Below are positions 11,892 to 19,631 of a stretch of DNA of 19,631 bases, piece after piece; the stretch's first letter is position 1, and every line of letters starts with the position of its first letter. The notes under the pieces are model-generated. The model did no database searches, was not told the DNA's origin, and was given only the letters and a program-made list of their open reading frames with translations. The stretch comes from Carex sylvatica (Eukaryota > Streptophyta > Magnoliopsida > Poales > Cyperaceae), in the NCBI GenBank assembly GCA_964058845.1, contig CAXKVR010000436.1:1-19631 (forward strand), written 5' to 3'. Position numbers and translations under genes: made by a program.

Positions 11892-11900
11892 AATAAAATA
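11892..11900. repeat. Left 9-bp target duplication of the Mutator-like MITE
   Basis: aataaaata here is repeated exactly at 12316-12324, immediately after the element. Nine bp is the typical Mutator-superfamily duplication. Confidence 0.88.
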
Positions 11901-12315
11901 GAGGAGGGTTCAAATGCACTCAAATTTTTGTGCATTCAAATGCACTCTATCTTTTATCTCCGTTTTCAAAGTCAAAACAGTTAATCCGAACCATTAGATG
12001 CGATCTATATATTAAGATGTGCTTGGAGACCAAATTTTACATTTTTTGGAATTTTTTTACTATTGTTTTAGATTTATTGAAAATCGTTGTTTTTTTATGG
12101 TCCATATTTGCTAAAAACAGCGATTTTCAATAAATCTAAAAAAATAGTAAAAAAATTCTAAAAAATATAAAATTTGGTCTCCAAGCACATCTTAATATAT
12201 AGATCGCATCTAACAGTTCGGATTGACTATTTAGACTTTGAAAACGGAAAAAAATAATTTGAAAGATATGGTGCATTTGGTTGCACAAAAATTTGGATGC
12301 ATTTGAACCCTCCTC
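11901..12315. mobile_element. Mutator-like fold-back MITE, 415 bp
   Basis: Almost the whole element is an inverted repeat, with arms about 11901-12097 and 12111-12315 and a short loop. It begins GAGGAGGGTTCAAATGCA and ends with its perfect inverse. High arm similarity and perfect 9-bp duplications (aataaaata) indicate a fairly recent insertion. It sits inside the hAT-like element, so it is the younger of the two. It has no coding capacity. The inner arms hold the module shared with five other places in the window. Such hairpins are likely siRNA sources. Confidence 0.88.
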
Positions 12316-12324
12316 AATAAAATA
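12316..12324. repeat. Right 9-bp target duplication of the Mutator-like MITE
   Basis: aataaaata, identical to 11892-11900. Confidence 0.88.
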
Positions 12325-13054
12325 AAATCTACTAACAATTATAAAATTATAATCAGTAACTGAAATCAAATTCAATGAATAAAAACAATCGAACGATAAA
12401 TACCAAAAATACAGAAATTGAAATGTTAGTCTAAAATTCTAAACAAATTAAATAGACTAGCAATTAAAGAGTTACAACTAATGAAAATTTGTAGTTAACG
12501 AAATAAAGAAATTAAAACTTAGATAATTAACAGAAATAAATTAAATTATACAAGGTTATGATTTAAACCAATTTTAAACTTATAAATTTATAAAGTAAAG
12601 TTATAAAAAATAATTTTCATAAAAACAACATACGACTTGTGTGATCCGTTAGAATTAAGTAATCTTATCAAAATGAAAATGTTAATCAGAAATTAATAAA
12701 AGTTGGATGCAGTTATAGAGATCTAAATTACAAAAATTTACAACACTTTGAAAATAAAGAAAATTATAAACTAATAACTATTAATCAAAATTTAGACTAA
12801 CCTCATAATTAAATCATAAATTTAAAACAACGAATTATTCGTACGAGATAAATTATAAAATTTTACGAAATTTCAATTCGGATTTTATAAGCAAAACGGG
12901 CCATAGATCAATTAAATAGAGACCATTTGATTAGATAGGTTTGACACATATAACTACACTATACAATTTTTTTTTATGCTATACCATTTATTTTGCTTTC
13001 CGTGGGGTTAGAATTCTCACCATATACATTAATATATACATGTTGTTTCTTTTG

Positions 13055-13110
13055 GAAAATCTCAACCGATCAAACTTTGCAACACAAATCTCAAAGAATT
13101 GTTTGAAATT
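13055..13110 (+). repeat. Fragment similar to the arm of fold-back element A
   Basis: The run ggaaaatctcaaccgatcaa, then cacaaatctcaaag, follows the same order as the arm of element A (inverse of about 9075-9130). This indicates shared ancestry with that fold-back family. It lies inside the hAT-like element. Confidence 0.5.
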
Positions 13111-13139
13111 TTAGAGAGGAAATGGAATTAACCATAATT

Positions 13140-13400
13140 CATATCGAGTTCGGGTCCGCACCCTCTGCATCTCCCTTTCTCGCTCTGACTACACATCCCC
13201 ACCAGGGGCTCTCCCTTCCTCCCTCGTTCTCTCCCGTAAGCACAATGGAGATTTCTTTTCTCCTCAGCACTGACCTCTGCACGACTCAGCTTGTTTCCCT
13301 GTGCGACACAGCCGGCCGATCTCTTCTTTTCTCTTCTCTTCTCCTCAGCCGGCCGACCTCTTCTCTTTTTCTCAGCACAACTCAGCCTACGAGAATCGGA
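13140..13400. other. CT-rich, GC-richer block inside the hAT-like element
   Basis: Composition differs sharply from the AT-rich middle of the element. Pyrimidine-rich plus-strand phrases (ctcccttcctccctcgttct, ttctcttctcctcagccggc) look like a plant 5' leader. A 107-codon open frame (13122-13445) spans it, with no recognisable domain. A captured piece of host sequence is possible but not demonstrated. Confidence 0.4.
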
Positions 13401-13580
13401 CAAAACTCGCACAGGTTAGTGAGAATCGGACAAAAGCTCGGCTGACTCGGTACTGTTCATCCGAGTTTTTCTGAGAAACTCGCACAGACGAGAGAATCGG
13501 GTAAAACTCAGCCTGGTACGGTCCGATTCTGAGTTGAATCTGACGAGTTAACTCGGAATCGGTCGATTTCTGGAACCATG

Positions 13581-13588
13581 CTGCCTAA
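13581..13588. repeat. Right target-site duplication of the hAT-like element
   Basis: ctgcctaa, one mismatch from the left copy at 11509-11516. Confidence 0.65.
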
Positions 13589-13629
13589 CTAACTTTCAGT
13601 GGTTGAACAGCTGTATCACTGTCTTCCTT

Positions 13630-13750
13630 CTGTCTTGCGAAATGCTATCCTCTGCAGGGTATTCTCTGCGGAGCTTTTAATCTGATCTGTCCGATCAAAA
13701 CGAACGGATTAGATTAAAAGCTCCGCAGAGATACTCTCCCCTGTCTTGCG
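13630..13750. mobile_element. 101-bp hairpin insertion with perfect 10-bp flanking repeats
   Basis: ctgtcttgcg occurs at 13630-13639 and 13741-13750, framing the insert 13640-13740. The insert contains a 30-bp stem (13664-13693 with 13701-13730, 27 of 30 paired) around a 7-base loop, starting ctctgcggagcttttaatct. The left side has an extra copy-like phrase, ctatcctctgcagg, before the stem, so the ends are not symmetrical. Removing the insert and one repeat restores a continuous LTR. A very small Mutator-type MITE is likely, judging by the duplication length. Confidence 0.75.
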
Positions 13751-14020
13751 GGGTCTACTGGCAGGGTTATTCAATTTTGCTGTTGAGAGCCCGTTCTGTG
13801 AAGCTGGGCCTAGCCGCAGTGTCTCCTTTCTCTTTAATTGCTCTGACCGGTTTGCTGACCGTTTTGCCCTTCATCCCTTCAATTGGCATACTGCTGGTTG
13901 ATGGTTCAATATAGCCAACGGCTATCCCCAAATTAGATGGAGGTTGCGATAGAAACTATCTCCAACAAGTGACAATCGGTGTAAAGTGAGGGGCACAGAG
14001 GGGGGAAATATATTCTAACA

Positions 14021-14571
14021 GTATTTTGTGTGTAATATTCAATGTACTTGTTTTAGCGAAGTTAGAACTATAATTGTGATATAAATATTTAAAAATATAT
14101 ATATATATATTGTAATATTATATGCAGGTTGAATTCAGGTGGATTTCAAAAGATAAATTCACAATCCAATATCAAATAATAGGTTAGCCAAAATATACAT
14201 GAATATCCAAATCCTACCTGATGCCCCCACAACACAAACCTAGCTAGTAATTAAAAAACTAGTTGGATTGGATTGGTCTGTTGAATTGGATGGATTAGCA
14301 TTTTTCTTGCAGTACAAAAGCAAGTTGTACTTCACAACAACAAAAAAAATAAAAAACAAACAGTACACCTCAAGGATTAGTGAAAGATGCTCAATACCAG
14401 GAATCCATGAAAGGGTATTTAAGGGCACTTAAAGCAATTATTTATCACACAGATTTTTGCTGAAACACAATCAGGCTTCTAAAATTGGAAAAAAAAACAT
14501 ATACCATACTAACAGACAACAAACTACTGAAATAGTACTCGTGATTACAAAATACAGTTTTAGTAGACAAA
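14021..14571. other. OPT 3' flank
   Basis: AT-rich DNA between the LTR and the OPT stop codon, with a short (TA) run at 14096-14110. It probably holds the OPT 3' UTR; on the minus strand a gataaataa phrase near 14440 is a weak poly(A) signal candidate. No gene seen. Confidence 0.5.
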
Positions 14572-17500
14572 TCAGAAGACGGGACAGCCTTCCACAACTA
14601 TTCCTTTGGCAGTGGGACAGGAAGCAAGCGGGCAGTGCTCTCCGGCATTGCCCCACCAATCGAGATTCACGTTCTCTATGGATAAACAGAAGTATATTGC
14701 CACTGCCATAAACGCTACTCCTGCGTCAAGCGCTGCTGACAGAACATAATTGTACCTCTCCCACCACTTCTTCCTATACCTGTTGTACCAAATGTTCAGT
14801 ACTTTTTCCAAGGGGCACTTTGATAATTTATCTTGGTATACCATTAATATTAATTTGACTCCTTATATCATATGTAGCTTAAAATATTTGTTCAATTTCT
14901 GAGAGCAATGGAAAATCAGTTAAGTACATCTAGTTGGTTTTTAGAAATGAAACTAACTTGTAATAAAATTACAGCTTACAAGGTTCCGAATCTTTCAACA
15001 AAAGTATGATTATGATACAAACTTGTTTGTCATTAATAGTAATTCCGATAATGAAATATGAATTTTTGGAGTGATTTGAGTAAATGTTTGCCCGATTTTC
15101 ATCATTAAATGAGTAGTTATTCAAACACAACTATTGAAATAAACCAATAATCAAATATGTTAATAAGAGACAGTACCTGAAAACAAAGAAATTGAACACT
15201 GTCCCCACTGCAATCCACATATTTAAATTCAATGCTCTTGCTGCTGGCATCATGGCTGTAGCACCAAAAAGAACCGGAAGATTTATCAGAGGGATCCACG
15301 ATTGGCTTGGAAACGCTCTGTGGAATAGCCATACAATGACTGGGCCGATGGCCCCACCAATGAAAAGCCAGTTGAGGGCTGAATAATTGCCTTGTGCGCC
15401 AAAAATGCGACGGGGACCCACAAGGCCCCAGATAACAGAAGCATCAAAGAAGACTCGTTCACCAGGGCATGTCCATGGGCTGTCAGCTGGTAACAAGTTG
15501 TCTTGACAGATATTATGAATTGAACCCAGAAGCCACCACGCCACGCTTATGTTGATTGTACCAGCAACTATGGTACCTACAAACTGATGGAAGAAGGAAA
15601 TGTTCAAATAGGAAATTGTTTCATCGCATCCTTAGGATTCTCACAATATGTCGTACAACAGCATAGCCTGCTCATATGCCCTTTGAGCACATTAACACAA
15701 GGAAATGTCAGCACAGCCTTCTCTCGTAGTTACATCAATCCATGCCTAAGCTACTCATATTCTTGCTCTCTCAATTATTAGAGAAGAACAGCAATCAATG
15801 AGGTGTATTCTGGGCATCTTATGAGAAAAAACTAACTAGTATTCCACGAGTTAACACATGATTTTGTGACTTCCTAGTAGGAGTGCAAACAGATCGGATA
15901 TTATCCGAATCCGTATCCAAATCCGTATCTAAAAATTTGATACTAATATCTGATATCTGAATATACGTGCGGATACGGATACGGTTTTAAATTTCAATTA
16001 TCTGTATCTGAATAGTAGATATATACTATATAGTTTAATATATATTATGAAAAAATTTATGTTATTTACTATTATAAAAAGCGGATATCTGTATCCGTAT
16101 CCAGTTAATATCTAATCTGTATCCGTATCCGTTTAATATCTGATCCGTATTCGTATCCGAAAAATAAAAATGGATACGGATATGATTTTACCACTATCTG
16201 ATCCGTTTGCACCCCTACTTCCTAGAAATACAAAAGAAACGATACCTAACGTAATGCACTAGTTCTTCTGGTTAAATTCATTACTATTTTGATGTAGTGG
16301 AGTTTCTAGCACAAGTGTTCATTTTGAAATTTTAGACCATAATTTTTCTTGGTCAGACACAACTCCATTTACTTGGTCGGCACAGTCGGCTTCTATGTAC
16401 AGGTTATTCCATTTAAAATGTCGACCAAAATAAGGTATATATACCTGGACAAGGAACATGGATTTGGGAGGGATCTTCATGTAGTGGCCAAGCTTGAAAT
16501 CAGACAAAAAGGCAACGGCTTGCGACATACTCATGTAGCCATACACCTTAAAGCATACATTTGCAATCGGCTTTCCCGGCAATATCAAACCCATCACATA
16601 TTCTGTTATCACATTTAGTCCTGGTGTCTTTTTTTCATTTCGTTCAGTTTGTAAAAGTAGTCAGATTTTTATTTAAAGGTGGAATTTTGTTTAAAAACAA
16701 AACATAAATATACAACGTACCTGATTTGTTGTTGCAGTAATGATGCTGATAGGAAGGGTCAACACAAAGGCCATGGCGCATGCGAAGAGGAGGCCCCACC
16801 ATGGAATCTGCACCTGGTCTTTAAGAATTGTGCAAAGAAGTACAGACACAATAAGGCTCAATACCAGTAGAACGTGAAACCACCAAGCTGGTATGTCATC
16901 ATATCTCTTCATCAACTTTGTGTGTATATCAGGCTTTCCTTTGTATGAGACACGGAACCGTTCATAAATCTCCCTGCAATAGCCAGCAAAGTATCAAACA
17001 CCATTTGTGACATCATTTGACGGAAATAAAACACCCCAGTTTCATGGTTGCCAGGTAAAACACTGCTGAGTACCACTTTGATTATTCTGATATTGATTTT
17101 AAGTGCCCAATTAGACAATTCATAAATAGAGTGAGACTAAATCAGTACCCAATTAGACAAATAGGAAACTAGTAGAAGTGAGTACAAGCCACAAAAAGAA
17201 GACAAGGTATCACCTTCCATAGAAGAAAGCAACATGCGTCAGCGTAGATGCAATCATGGCGAAATTAAGCCCATATGATAAAGCAAAGAATATGCTCAGG
17301 TGGATCTTACCTTGCTTTTGGTAAGCATTAATGTCGATCTCAAATTTATCATTCACAATGGCTTCAATATCATACAGGGAGCCATTACCCGTAAACAAAT
17401 GCGAAGAGATAATCGGGAATTTCTTAGCATTGTACAAATCAAAACCCCAGTAGGATACTGGAATAATGACATACATAGACAGCGCAAAGCCAACAAAAAT

Positions 17501-17780
17501 GTTAGCAATAGCGAAGAAGGGGCTGATGAGGGGACTGAAGAGGAAGGAGGAGATGACCGACCAGTCGAGGGTGAAGGCACCGAGGCCGAGACCTCTCATC
17601 CCTGAGCCGAGCTGCTGAACCGTGACCGAGCGGGAGAACACCCAGCATACCCAAGAGATGTAGGTTAAGGTCGGGAAAAGAAAACCTGGGAAAATGTACC
17701 ATATGAAGCTGCAGGAGAGTGCAATCATGAAGAATTTTACACGCGACATGCGCTTCTCCTCTTCCTTTTCATGCAGAGCC
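14572..17780 (-). CDS. OPT: Oligopeptide transporter (OPT family), 3' five exons (5' partial)
   Basis: OPT proteins are proton-coupled membrane carriers for short peptides, glutathione or metal chelates. Exons (minus strand) are 17780-17214, 16973-16721, 16627-16445, 15583-15177 and 14779-14572. All introns are GT-AG and in phase, encoding 538 residues plus TGA; full-length plant OPTs are about 730-760 residues. The visible part starts [17 protein letters not shown] and has many hydrophobic membrane segments. It carries ITATTNQTPGLN across an exon junction, [16 protein letters not shown], the family KIPP-K motif (KIPPK, about 16463-16477), [13 protein letters not shown] and the C-terminus [10 protein letters not shown]. 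The N-terminal roughly 200 residues, with the NPG motif, are not found up to 19631. They are either beyond the edge or lost. The first base here completes a split Arg codon, so a real upstream exon is expected. Similarity suggests an OPT1/OPT5-like member; the substrate cannot be told. Confidence 0.93.
15870..15877. repeat. Left 8-bp target duplication of the hAT MITE
   Basis: cttcctag, repeated exactly at 16218-16225. Confidence 0.9.
15878..16217. mobile_element. hAT-type MITE, 340 bp
   Basis: Begins TAGGAGTGCAAACAGATC and ends with the near-inverse GATCCGTTTGCACCCCTA. It is flanked by perfect 8-bp duplications (cttcctag). The interior consists largely of short inverted and direct units of the type atccgtatcc / ggatacggat. 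This matches a common plant class of non-autonomous hAT elements beginning TAGGGGTG. Non-coding. The intact duplication suggests recent insertion. Confidence 0.9.
16218..16225. repeat. Right 8-bp target duplication of the hAT MITE
   Basis: cttcctag, identical to 15870-15877. Confidence 0.9.
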
Positions 17781-17849
17781 CTGCATCAAGTACAACCAAT
17801 TAAAAGAGAGAAGGAAATATTTTCTGAAATTGGATAAAATAGGAAACTA

Positions 17850-17905
17850 ACTATACACACACACATACGTATATACATATATGTACACATACATATACTA
17901 CACTT
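17850..17905. repeat. Imperfect CA/TA microsatellite
   Basis: A run of acacacacacatacgtatatacatatatgt type, upstream (in gene sense) of the first visible OPT exon and next to the fold-back arm that follows. Confidence 0.75.
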
Positions 17906-17919
17906 ACATTCATTAAGAT

Positions 17920-18185
17920 GCATGTGATCTTTATATTAAAATGTAATTGGATATGAAATTTTATATTTCTTAAACTTTTTTATTATTTATTAAGCCGGTT
18001 TTAAAATCATTGATTTTAATAAACAATGAAAACCTTGTGGATCATTGAAAACATGGATTTTAAAATTGGCTTAATAAATAGTAAAAAAATTCCAAAAAAA
18101 TATAAAATTTAGCCTCTAATATAGATTGAAAGTTGAACGGTTTGAATCGATTATTTGGACTTTGAAAATGTAAAAACTGAAATGT
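17920..18185. mobile_element. Degenerate fold-back element
   Basis: The left arm, about 17930-18012, pairs with the inverse of about 18055-18180. Matching blocks include gaaattttatatt, ttattatttattaagcc and gttttaaaatca. The right arm also carries the gttgaacggtttgaatcgat block of the shared arm module. The ends do not carry the GAGGAGGG terminus of the copy at 11901. No clean target duplication is visible. Confidence 0.6.
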
Positions 18186-18289
18186 GTGTTCTGAGGTACA
18201 TGAACAAACGTTTTGATATTACCATTTTCTATATATATCTATACACAAACATACATATGAGAAGGGATCCACTTACAACAATTCGGTTT

Positions 18290-18415
18290 TATCATTTTCA
18301 AAGTCCAAATATTTGATCCAAATCGTTCAGCATGATCTCTATATTAAAATGTATTTGGAAATTAAATTTTACATTTTTTTGGATTTTTTTTTTTTACTAT
18401 TTATTAAGTATTTTA
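18290..18415 (+). mobile_element. Single arm of the same fold-back family
   Basis: The arm module in plus orientation: ttttcaaagtccaaatattt, then atcgttcagcatgatctcta, then attaaattttacattttttt and a tactatttattaag block. No inverted partner is close by except the arms of the preceding element. It is probably a broken copy. Confidence 0.55.
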
Positions 18416-18738
18416 CAAGATGCTATTTTCAAGTGGTCCAGAATTGTCAAACAGTCAAAATTAAAAGTTCTATAAATTAATTTTAATGCATTCATTCACA
18501 AACAATAGTATGAATAAATGTGCTGTTATTTTTTTTAGAATAACAGGAACTTGTTATTCTGAATTCAAAAGTTCAAACTTTTTCATACGTGATAAGCATA
18601 AATTATATACATATTCGATCTAGTTTTCATTATAAAATAAACGCCAAATATCTTGTATTTTGAATATAAAGAGAATAGAATACACCTAGAATCAAGTTAC
18701 TGCATTTGTTTGGTTTTAATTTGTAAGAAACAAAGAAA
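18416..18738. other. AT-rich spacer before the right-hand LTR
   Basis: No gene. It contains a perfect 9-bp inverted repeat, agaataaca-ggaact-tgttattct (18537-18560), of unknown meaning. Confidence 0.45.
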
Positions 18739-18742
18739 AATG

Positions 18743-19264
18743 CCCAGTGCGGACGCACGGTTTACAATATGGTCGTAATGAGTAATTAGATGGATTTCTG
18801 GACGCGCGCCAATTTAAAAAGGTATAATAAGCTATTCATCAAGATTCGTGCGGACGCACGGATATCGATGCAGCCACACTCTGGTCGAACAGAAAAAGTC
18901 CGAGCCCAGTGCGGACGCACTGTAGCAGAACTGCAAAAATTGAGTCTGAACTTAAAACGGCCACAACTTTTGACTCGTAACTCCGTTTTGGACATATGAC
19001 CACTTTTCAGAAAGCCATCGAGAAGATCTACAACTTGAGAAAATAAAAAAAATGAAAAATGATGAAAATTCTTCCCAGTGCGGGTGGATCACACGCAGTG
19101 CGGATGAGCCCAGCCGCACTCAATACTTGGTCGATTTCAGAAAAGCACAGAACCCATCCGCAGTGCGGGTCATCCATCCGTAGTGTCACCCGCACCCAAA
19201 GAAATTTGCAGAAGTTAAATAAGGAAACTTGTCCTAGTGCGGGTGAAGCCACCCGCAGTACGGG
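18743..19264 (+). repeat. Dispersed gtgcgg repeat motif in the LTR
   Basis: At least eight copies of (c/g)cagtgcgg or close variants: 18743, 18848, 18905, 19074, 19094, 19159, 19234 and 19254. Many are followed by acgcac or gggtcatcc, so short palindromes such as gtgcggacgcac form. Inverse copies (ccgcac) also occur. They lie upstream of the LTR TATA box. Confidence 0.75.
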
Positions 19265-19454
19265 TCATCCATCCGCATTGGACCCGCAGAAAGCCAATAA
19301 CTGCCCGGTTTGACAGTTTTTCTATTTTTGGCGCTTTATGGACGCGTTTTTACTGCCATAAATACACATGCTTGCCGGGGAAGCAATGTAAACAGAGCAA
19401 CCACTACTCCACTAACCCCACCTTCTAGCCTCTAAATCGGGCGTAGTCCTGGGC

Positions 19455-19462
19455 TATAAAAG
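19455..19462 (+). promoter_or_regulatory. TATA box of the right-hand LTR
   Basis: TATAAAAG within ggctataaaagagagag. A pyrimidine-rich stretch with a plausible start, ttccccattcaaggacatca, lies about 30 bp downstream. It would drive rightward transcription out of the window. Confidence 0.65.
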
Positions 19463-19631
19463 AGAGAGTTCTTCCCCATTCAAGGACATCAATCAACGAA
19501 TCAACCAACACAATCTCATTCTCTCTCTTTACACATACACTTAGCGATAAATTCTGGAGAAAGGAAAGCTTTCAAGCAAGGAGAAGAAGGATTTCCTGAG
19601 CAAGATTCGGCAAGATAGAGGTCTTTGATTT

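Larger units (their letters stand above)
11517..13580. mobile_element. Non-autonomous hAT-like element, 2064 bp including a nested MITE
   Basis: Terminal inverted repeats CATGGTTCCAGAAATCG (11517-11533) and its inverse (13564-13580) are perfect over 17 bp. They are flanked by 8-bp duplications with one mismatch. The subterminal regions are repeat-rich. On the left, a 26-bp unit containing agatttttgactgctgagtc is present twice and a third time in part (11545-11606). On the right, the phrase gagaatcgg-aaaactc recurs at 13391, 13421 and about 13492. It has no transposase; the middle is AT-rich (12320-13000), followed by a CT-rich GC-richer block at 13140-13400. It is inserted in the U3 part of the LTR: joining the flanks rebuilds an uninterrupted LTR. 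Non-autonomous status is inferred from the lack of coding. Confidence 0.75.
11170..14020 (-). mobile_element. LTR of a Copia-like retrotransposon (solo or truncated), split by later insertions
   Basis: On the minus strand the segment starts TGTTAGAATATATTTCC (right end 14020), a typical plant LTR start; TGTTGGAGATAG at 13967 is an alternative start. After the two insertions are removed it runs through a TATA box, CCTATATAAGG (11397-11406), and an R/U5-like stretch, ATCAATGAAATAAGCAATTT. It then passes a short palindrome, tgtcagg...cctgaca, near 11220-11241. No primer-binding site or gag-pol reading frame is visible beyond it. The left boundary is uncertain, because no 5-bp target duplication matches the right flank (gtatt). 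The Copia assignment is inferred from the TG start and promoter layout. Confidence 0.6.
15584..16444 (-). other. OPT intron carrying a hAT MITE
   Basis: An 861-bp GT-AG intron between exons encoding KSMFLVQ and FVGTIVAG (phase 0). A 340-bp MITE plus its duplication accounts for much of its length; the splice sites are not affected. Confidence 0.85.
18739..19631 (+). mobile_element. U3/R part of an LTR, probably Ty3/gypsy, running off the right edge
   Basis: A GC-richer block with recurring gtgcgg motifs, an aaaacggccacaacttttga phrase of a kind common in plant gypsy LTRs, and a TATA box at 19455-19462. This is followed by a ct-rich and then ga-rich leader (aaggagaagaaggatttcct). The small open frames inside it are repeat artefacts. 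The left boundary is approximate (possible TG start tgcccagtgcgg at 18741). It is oriented opposite to OPT and may sit in the OPT first intron or upstream region. Confidence 0.6.

Noticed and set aside
16612..16627. Acceptor at CCAG just upstream of GACTAAATG for the OPT exon
   Set aside because: It would bring TAA into frame at once. The AG at 16629-16628 gives TPGLN in frame with the preceding TTNQ, matching the family motif.
18786..18999. Overlapping 69-codon frames on both strands
   Set aside because: They arise from palindromic gtgcggacgcac repeats inside the LTR; no protein similarity.

Overview
This window is nuclear DNA from a flowering plant. The evidence is three plant metabolic or transport genes with GT-AG introns, AT-rich introns and intergenic DNA, and dense nested transposable elements of typical plant types. 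I cannot name the species. The relatively GC-rich exons against AT-rich non-coding DNA do not decide between monocot, magnoliid and eudicot.

Layout. (1) Positions 1-2167 (+): the last two exons of a BAHD acyltransferase of the shikimate/quinate hydroxycinnamoyltransferase (HCT) type. Its first exon is not in the window, and the 1.1 kb upstream is AT-rich and holds one arm of a fold-back element. (2) Positions 3114-8064 (-): a complete phospholipase D gene. I rebuilt it as eight exons that join in frame to an 804-residue C2-PLD with both HKD motifs intact, closest by motif to the PLD epsilon (alpha-4) branch. It converges on HCT across about 950 bp of AT-rich DNA. One of its introns carries a roughly 413-bp MITE-like element and another an (AGTAAC)8 array. 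(3) Positions 8260-11160: intergenic DNA with two adjacent large fold-back elements (8795-9394), a (TA)18 tract and short repeats reminiscent of CACTA subterminal DNA. (4) Positions about 11170-14020: a nested transposon stack. A minus-strand Copia-like LTR is split by a 2.06-kb hAT-like element, which is itself split by a 415-bp Mutator-like fold-back MITE with a perfect 9-bp target duplication. A separate 101-bp hairpin insertion in the same LTR has perfect 10-bp flanking repeats. (5) Positions 14572-17780 (-): the last five exons (538 residues) of an oligopeptide transporter of the OPT/PTR2-yeast family. The N-terminal part is missing from the window, and one intron carries a 340-bp hAT MITE with a perfect 8-bp target duplication. 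(6) Positions 17781-19631: more fold-back arms, then the U3/R part of a plus-strand LTR, probably Ty3/gypsy, running off the right edge. It lies where the OPT 5' exons or first intron would be expected.

The three host genes are functionally unrelated (phenylpropanoid acyl transfer, phosphatidic acid signalling, peptide/metal-chelate transport), and there is no sign of a gene cluster. No genuinely new biological system is evident. The most interesting structures are the nested insertion stack with readable target duplications, a fold-back arm module repeated about six times in unrelated contexts, and the PLD whose C2 domain seems to lack the usual acidic calcium ligands. All exon joins were done by eye from splice signals, reading phase and family similarity; no alignment program was run.
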